A DNA stretch of 64,000 bases from Chalara sp. BL73 (lineage: Eukaryota; Ascomycota; Leotiomycetes; Helotiales), in the NCBI GenBank assembly GCA_918026815.1, contig CAKJVC010000049.1, positions 62,001 through 126,000 of the forward strand, written 5' to 3'. Numbering within the stretch: position 1 is the first letter of the stretch; each line of letters starts with the position of its first letter. A model generated the notes under the pieces. It was not told where the DNA came from and searched no databases. It saw nothing but the letters and a program-made list of their open reading frames with translations. The translations under genes and the position numbers were made by a program. Below are positions 57,572 to 64,000 of the stretch, in pieces.

Positions 57572-60500
57572 TTAGCAGTTCAGTAACATGAGAGGAGGTC
57601 GAATGTTTAGACAGGAATCACTCTCTCCGGGCACTGTGTCTGCAGACCACGGCTGGGATGAGATGATCGGCGACTCTATGCCTGTCAAAGCAAGTTGTGA
57701 TTGGCTTGTTGTGTGACTATCAGCTACCATCGAGGTCATTTCCATGAATGGTGGTACTGAAAGCTCTATTTCCGTCCAAGCTGGCTGTGGCGATGTCATA
57801 GGTGCTGTGGGAGCTTGTTTCGCATCCGAATTAGGTGTAATAATTCCGGTTGGGTAGCCTAATCCGTAATCGCCTGTGGTAGAGGGTGCATCAAAAAGTC
57901 TGGCATGGAGAATTCTTGTGACGCCGCGGTTGACCACAGTTTGCTTGGCAATATTGGAGGCTCTGTCTCTATTGAGTCTGGCCCCGACTGAGAAGCTGTC
58001 AGGTTGCGGTATCCCACGGTAGGCGGCTGTAAAGGTGATGGCGGCGAGAGATATCCAGTCCATATGGCCGACTGTGATGGTGTATCCAAAGTTGGGAGGC
58101 CTTTAGATGCAGGATCGGATGTGATAGTTCTTGTTGAGTATGGCATGCTGATGTCTCTATTCGAGCTAAACACCGAATCAGTGAATAAAGATACTGTTTC
58201 TTGAGGAGGTTCGCTGAGCGAGAAGGATGACAAATATTCTTGGCCAGAGCTCCGCGACAAGAGTATCGTCGATGAAGAGATACAACTTGGCGCTGATGTA
58301 GGATTCGTAACGTCAGACAGAATTTCACTTGTCTCTACTGTCGACGGGCCGAACTCGGAAGAATATAGAATCGTATTAGATACTACAATCATGAATGTTG
58401 GCAGGTTATCAGCTGCATCCAACATGCCGGAAGGACCATTTCCAAGGACGCGGAGGTAGAAGCCCTGCCACCTCTCGTCATCGGTGTTGTGAGCAGAAAC
58501 AGCCATACGACGCTCCTAATGCCCAAGTGCTCGTTATTGTAATGGAGGGATGGATGACCTGTCCTGGAATGGTTGTTATTTGTGTGGAGGACAGGTCGCC
58601 TAACGTATTTCCTGGTGTTACTTGCGAGGCAAACACTTCGTAAGTAGTATGGAAAGAATGAGTATCAAAGCTAAGGCTTTCTTGCACAAAGCTCTGGGTA
58701 ACCGATTTTGTCATGTCGGGGAATATATTCGTGGATGTTGAATCGGAAGGCATTGAATAAGTGTATATTTGCGGAAAGGTTGACTCTAGAGCGTCCTCGG
58801 AACCCACTCCCGTCGCTATCGCGTAGCTGCTGGCCCCGAAGACTTGACTGGGAAACGAGCCGGAATCAGATCCAGATAGTGCATCGCTGAGCCCATGGGA
58901 TGGCTGAATATCTGTAAAACCGGCCTCGACACTTCATGCGTCGTGGTTATAGGCTGGCTTGTGCAATCTTCATCTTCCCTTAAAGTTTGAGTCCAGCTAT
59001 CTTTTCGAGACGGGTGCTCAACTTAACGCTCTCCAATGCCGTTGATTTTTGTATCACTGCAGCCCAGGTCTTGGCTGGTAGCAAAGGGCTGGTAATCTGA
59101 ACCAGAGAGCTGCGAACGTTTAATGGTCGAACCCGATTGGGATTCAAGAGTGGCTTCTGTGTAAATAATAGCTGGGATCTCAGTTGTACTCAACGCGGGC
59201 TCTGAAATATCGGAAATGGGGGGAAGAGAGACGTCGGTGGATAAGCTACTTACCATATCACCTGCCACCGAGGATACGTATTCCAAGGCAGCAGAGGGTG
59301 ATCGGAAACCGGATTCCATCATATACTGAGTCTCATCTGAGAGGCTCGTCTCTGTGTCTGAAGGAATGGGGCATCTCGGTGCTAAAGACCATTGTAAAAT
59401 ATGAGACAGCTTGTGAGAGAGAATAGTCAACACGGCCCGAGCTGCTAGGTTCTGGAACAAAGGTGAGAGATTGGTTATCGGAGGGTTGGCCGAAGTTTAG
59501 ATTGCTGTCACCGAGTTCACACTAGTAGTCATAGGTGAGACGTAGGTCGAGGATTTCGCCCATGGATGGTATTAGGGTTTCTACAGATGTTCCAATTTCC
59601 AGAGACTCGGAAAGCTGGAATGAAAAATGACCACCGCCTGGGTGTGTGAATGAAATTGAGCTTGTAAGTAAATCCTTAGAGTAGATATAAACTCAATTGG
59701 GGTCTCGTAAGGATACGTAGTAGGGATCTCCGGAATCACGGTTGAAAGAGCCGCAGAATAGAAATTTTGAGTGGGAAACGACATATCAAAAGCTGTGATA
59801 TATTCAGAGATCCATACCGTGCATGAATGAATACTCGAGGTTGATGGTGAATCCTCGGATTCGGCCGAGGCTGCGGTAAATAGCTTTATAGTTGCACTTG
59901 ACATGCGGGTCTGTGAACAACGTGTACTCAGTAACACATGTAATTACCTAGGATGAGCTTAGAGCTAGGTTGTATATCTCCGTCGCCGTATAATAATTAA
60001 ATGCTGTTGAGGTAGGTTGTGCAATTAACAAAGACGCATCATCCTGGCTGGAAAGGGGCAGATATATTTGCGTGGGTGCAAGTGTGACAAGTGTCTGCTC
60101 AGATCCAGATATAGAGGTTGTTCCTCCAAAGTATGAGACCGAAGAATCAATCACAGTCGGCTCTAAAGAAGATTCGGATGCACCGCCCTGTGAGCTTTGC
60201 TCAAGAGTCGGTACCATGAAGGTTTCGCTTTCTAGAGCGGATAAACCCGTGACTGCCATCGAAGTAAAATGCTTTGAATCTGTACCAGATTGATTTGTTT
60301 TAGATTCTTCATCTGATCCAATAGAGATTTGATCGGATGTGGGCGAAATTGTGTTTGTGGATGATTGTAGGCAACCCGTGAAAAGATTTATCCTGCCCCC
60401 CGTGGTAGTTAAGGCTAGCTGGTCTCTGAAGTGACATCCAAAGTGGTTGAACATCCTTCAACGGATGTAGCAATTCGTGGTTTATAAGAGTGACAATGAT

Positions 60501-62180
60501 GAGCAGCCTGAGTAAGTTTGGAATATGTATCTACGAAGGGGCCTTCGTCTCCAAAATAGAAAGAAATGGAAAAGTCCAGCGAGTATTGGGTACCGTATGG
60601 GTTGTTGCAACCGTTACTTTTGTAAGAGTATGGAACCCCTCGGATGTAGTACTTAGAAGTGTTTACAAGGAGCTTGACGAAACGAAGTCCTGAGATTTTG
60701 TCATGGTTGAGATTATTTCTGCGAAATGGCCGACGCTTGATACCAGGAATGACACCATGTCAGATTGACTCACAGCTAGTAAGTTGTTCACTAAGGTTGT
60801 GAACTCAACATAAGTGACTTCTACCGTTGTCATCAATGGCAACGATAGAACATCTGATAAGACTTCAGTAACCACGGAGGTGGTAAAAATGTCTCTCGTA
60901 AATAAACCGAAGCCGTGTTCATCTGAAGAAGCACTGCATGGCCCTAGAAACCAGAGTCACCATGCAAGGATGTTGGCACCAGTGATGGTAAATTGCCAGT
61001 GTCAATAGCGCCCACTACCAAAAGATCCGAGTCGGGGTTTGAAGTTGTCAGACTGAGAGGACAATCCGATACGATCATAGCTTGAAATTAATAGGCTCAC
61101 ATCCAATGTGCTCAAACTAGGCAGTATCAAGCTTGGTGTTGACAAACTTGAAGATGGCAAAGGCGAGGTCAATGATAATGTGCTGGATCTCGATGCGCTT
61201 GAAGTCAAAGTGCTTGGGACTAATACGCTTAAACTTGACGACCCTGAACTTGATATGCCAGAAGTCGACAGGCTAGAAACTACAGAGGCAGAGCTTGACA
61301 AAACTTAGACTTTATGTGCTTAAACTCCCTAGCCTGGAAGTCGGTACACTCGAAGTCAAGAGCTGGAGCTCATAAAGGCTGAACTTGAATTGCTTGAGAT
61401 CAGGCTGCTCGAGGTCAAAGTGCTGGATACCGTTGTAGGTTGCGTACTTGTCGTGGATACTGAGGCTGGCTGCAAACACGAATACGTATCACTTAGAAGG
61501 CAAGATCTGGGCGATGTAGCAACAACAGCATCGTACTGACTCTGTGGACTATACACCAGGATAGCCAAAGCTCCGCTCGAAGCAGAGCTCAATAGTGGAA
61601 CATTACCATAGCCAAAAATTTGTTTGCTATCCACTTAGCAAATCCAATTGCAATTACGAAGTGATAGCTAGCATATGGTTTTGACAAAGCCGTTATCATA
61701 ATAGCGCCGCTGCAGAACAGCACTATGTTTGTTAGCCACGTTTCAGGAGAGCGCTAAGTCTGGCTTGATGAAAAATGATTGAGCCCATGACGTTCCCACT
61801 AGCATAATATTACCTATGCCTTGTAACACAGCATAATTAGCTCTATTAGTGCTTCCCAAGCCCATACACGTCGTAACAGTCCGCAATCCTGCGGTAGCGA
61901 AGTTGCTGTTGCCCATTGAGCCTTCCGGCCAGCAACCCAATAACTAACAGCGCGGGTACTTGGTACTTATCCATGGAGAAACAGATGGCGTAGTCGCAAT
62001 TACCGCTTCTCCTGCATACATGTTTGTCGTAGCAATACGACTAGCAGTGCTGGCGCTAGGACCAGAGAACGTCTGAAATTTTGCAGCGGGATATGTTTCG
62101 CTGACAGAAGTTCCTGGAGATGGTAGCTCATCACAACCCGTGAAATCTAGATTTCGGTAAACTGCACAATAAGTGTCCAA
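57572..62180 (-). pseudogene. remains of a Ser/Thr-rich surface-type protein gene
   Basis: Leftward frames across 4.6 kb are strongly Ser/Thr-rich in successive pieces that change frame or stop. The upstream part (62180-61743) reads FTGCDELPSPGTSVSETYPA and CWPEGSMGNSNFATAGLRTV. The next piece (61634-61356) ends in SSTLTSSSLISSNSSSAFMS, and 61301-61002 is a Ser run. Pieces at 60454-59948, 59937-59581, 59460-59023, 58807-58478 and 58506-57859 continue the composition. No continuous splice chain restores one frame, and no anchor or catalytic domain is visible. It looks like a decayed mucin-like or cell-wall protein gene. A multi-exon gene with uncommon splicing is the alternative. Confidence 0.4.
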
Positions 62181-62595
62181 AGCGGCGTTTCCGCAATGTG
62201 TTCGTCCAACACTTCAAGCTGCCGTTCTAGATGCGCATTCAATAGCGCAAAATAGGGCACCAGATCTTGTCTGAAAATAGCCGCCCTGGAATTCCGTTCC
62301 GCACGTACATTACACATCCAAGGTTTTAGCTGCATCCCTTTGCATACCAACGAGGGGCATGCGTATCAGAGAGACAGCCATATTAAAACAAACAAGGTAC
62401 CCATATCTGTCCTATGTCCCCTCTGCGATCGTCACCAAATTAGCCTCGGTCGCGAACGTGATATCCACCCATATATCCGCCCAGTATGTCAGGCTGGTAG
62501 GATCCATATAGACACACGCTGGGATTGTGCAGTCGCCTGGCCATGCATAACTCCCAAGTGTGTGGTAGAAATTCAATGCACTGGGATCTTTTTAA

Positions 62596-64000
62596 TTACA
62601 TTATGGTCAAAGTCTCAAGCGCAGGTCGATAATTATCATCCAATTCCCCGCCAACGTTAATATAACCGTCCCCAACTAACTTATATTGCTTGCCTATAGG
62701 CCGCAAAACGAATAGTATTTTAGCATCTCCCAAGATACACATTACGTCTCCATGTTTGGTCGCCTTAGGCACTAATCCGGTGCTGCCTTGGGAGCTGCGA
62801 AATTGCTTGCGGCCCTCAGAAATGCCTTGTATGGCGAAACCTTCCACTGACAGTCGTTAGTCATTGTCTATAAAGGAACCCGTGAACACTGACCTGTCGC
62901 AGTTTTCATCTTACATCCCAACATCAGGTAGGAGAGGAGCAGATCCTTTGGGGTTTGTGAGTCGAGTTTTTGAGATACGAAGTTGCGGTCAACATTTGAG
63001 AATACATAGTCACCTGTGAAGGTCGTGATAATGTTGCCTTTGACCACCAGAATTTTGTCGCTATAAAAGCGAGGGGTTGGATCGTAATTTTGTTCTCGGG
63101 GTCCAGTATACCAGAACAAGTCTTTAAACACGTCAAGTGTCAACAAGAGAGTGTAACATGACAGCCTCCAATCAGGCACCCATGAAGGCAAGTCGGATTC
63201 ATGCGGTACCCTCCGAGCAGCATATAGGATGTCCAGGCCGTTTTGAGCCGAGATCAAAAACCGAGCCCAGTCAGTGTACACGTCGACGACAGGCCGCTGG
63301 TATTCGATCCGAGGAGGCTCTGAGTTGGAAAACAAAAATGCATTTGACAACCCCAGGAGGCCGTAGATCTTGTCATGTGCTTCAGTGGCCTGATAGCCAC
63401 TGTATACTCGCAGCATCCTGACCAGATTCTGTGCTGCTTGTTGGCAACCAATATTTGCATCGACACTGATGTCGATGCGGGTTGAGGCCATGCTGATAAT
63501 CTTCCCTGTTTCACCTAGCAACTTCAAGTTCTTCAAATCGACGGGGCCATTTGATGTCCAAAGTTCTTGAAGTATTTCCCCAGTTCTATCCCAAACGAAT
63601 GAAGCATGTCCGCATTGAAAAACGGGGTTTCGTCCTCGTTTGAATTCTTGGAGAACCCAAACCCTCCTAAACCACGCTCGGCTGAAGAGATTCTCCAATG
63701 CACTCCAGGTCGCCTTGTTGAAATGTCCAAAGTCTAAAATGCTTTTGAGATTTGAGATGGTCGACATGGCAAGATCGCTATCCTCACTTCTAGTCCCCAG
63801 CCAAATCAAAACGTTATCGGCCTTCTCATATATCGATCCCATCATGGCAATCTGGCAATTCTTCTCTTGGACGTCCGTTTGGTTGATGCATAACGCATCA
63901 ATCCATAGAATTCGGGTGCGATCACGATACCGCAGAACTCGCAGCGCAGCCTCGAGGTTAGTTGCGATATTTATTAGGTCGCCGTTGATATCAATGGGAG
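62596..64000 (-). CDS. HET-domain protein, N-terminus beyond the window
   Basis: Heterokaryon-incompatibility-type protein; the family triggers cell death after non-self fusion. The gene runs off the right edge, so the N-terminus is missing. The HET domain shows ILWIDALCINQTDVQEKNCQ, IAMMGSIYEKADNVLIWLG and FSRAWFRRVWVLQEF, then EAHDKIYGLLGLSNAF and the C-terminal WVPDWRLSC. An intron at 62893-62847 (GTCAGT...CAG) leads to a short last exon with GDVMCILGDAKILFVLRP and GDGYINVGGE. The visible 1.4 kb is intact. Confidence 0.92.

Overview
This 64 kb window is nuclear DNA of a filamentous ascomycete (Pezizomycotina). The evidence is genes split by short 48-180 bp introns with GT...AG ends and CTAAC/CTGAC branch sites, AT-rich intergenic DNA, and fungal families (GT15 mannosyltransferase, NmrA, HET domain, HeLo-like effector with an NLR). 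Codon and protein style would fit Leotiomycetes, but I cannot prove the class.

Layout. 0.8-12 kb: GT15 mannosyltransferase (-), gamma-tubulin complex protein (+), FGAM synthase ADE6 (-), PQ-loop protein (+). 13-18 kb: a very unusual gene (+) in which an exon coding for a ~50-residue module is present 13 times between constant first and last exons. 18.7-23.4 kb: methylenetetrahydrofolate reductase (-) and an aromatic-type aminotransferase (-). 24.7-28.1 kb: a divergent pair made of an intact HeLo-like effector and a decayed NB-ARC/TPR NLR, which share a short amyloid-type motif. 29.2-31.0 kb: an intron-containing tRNA-Asn and SGT1. 33.5-45.7 kb: housekeeping genes ERG7, SPO11, TFC1, PP2A B56 (RTS1) and the SNARE TLG1. 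47.3-52.2 kb: a BCS1-like AAA ATPase and NmrA. 52.2-57.6 kb: a long interval rich in simple repeats. 57.6-62.2 kb: remains of a Ser/Thr-rich gene. 62.6 kb to the end: the 5'-truncated part of a HET-domain gene.

Two parts stand out. First, in the tandem-exon gene every module exon is bounded by phase-1 introns. Every module joins cleanly to the constant exons 1 and 15, but joining modules in series gives a stop codon at exon 9/10, and two modules carry frameshifts. Mutually exclusive use of the modules (a Dscam-like array in a putative DNA-binding protein) explains this better than serial inclusion. Second, the effector/NLR pair has the layout of a fungal amyloid-signalled cell-death module, with the receptor decaying through C-to-T type nonsense changes and frameshifts while the effector stays open. 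With the HET gene at the right edge, the window holds two allorecognition-type loci.
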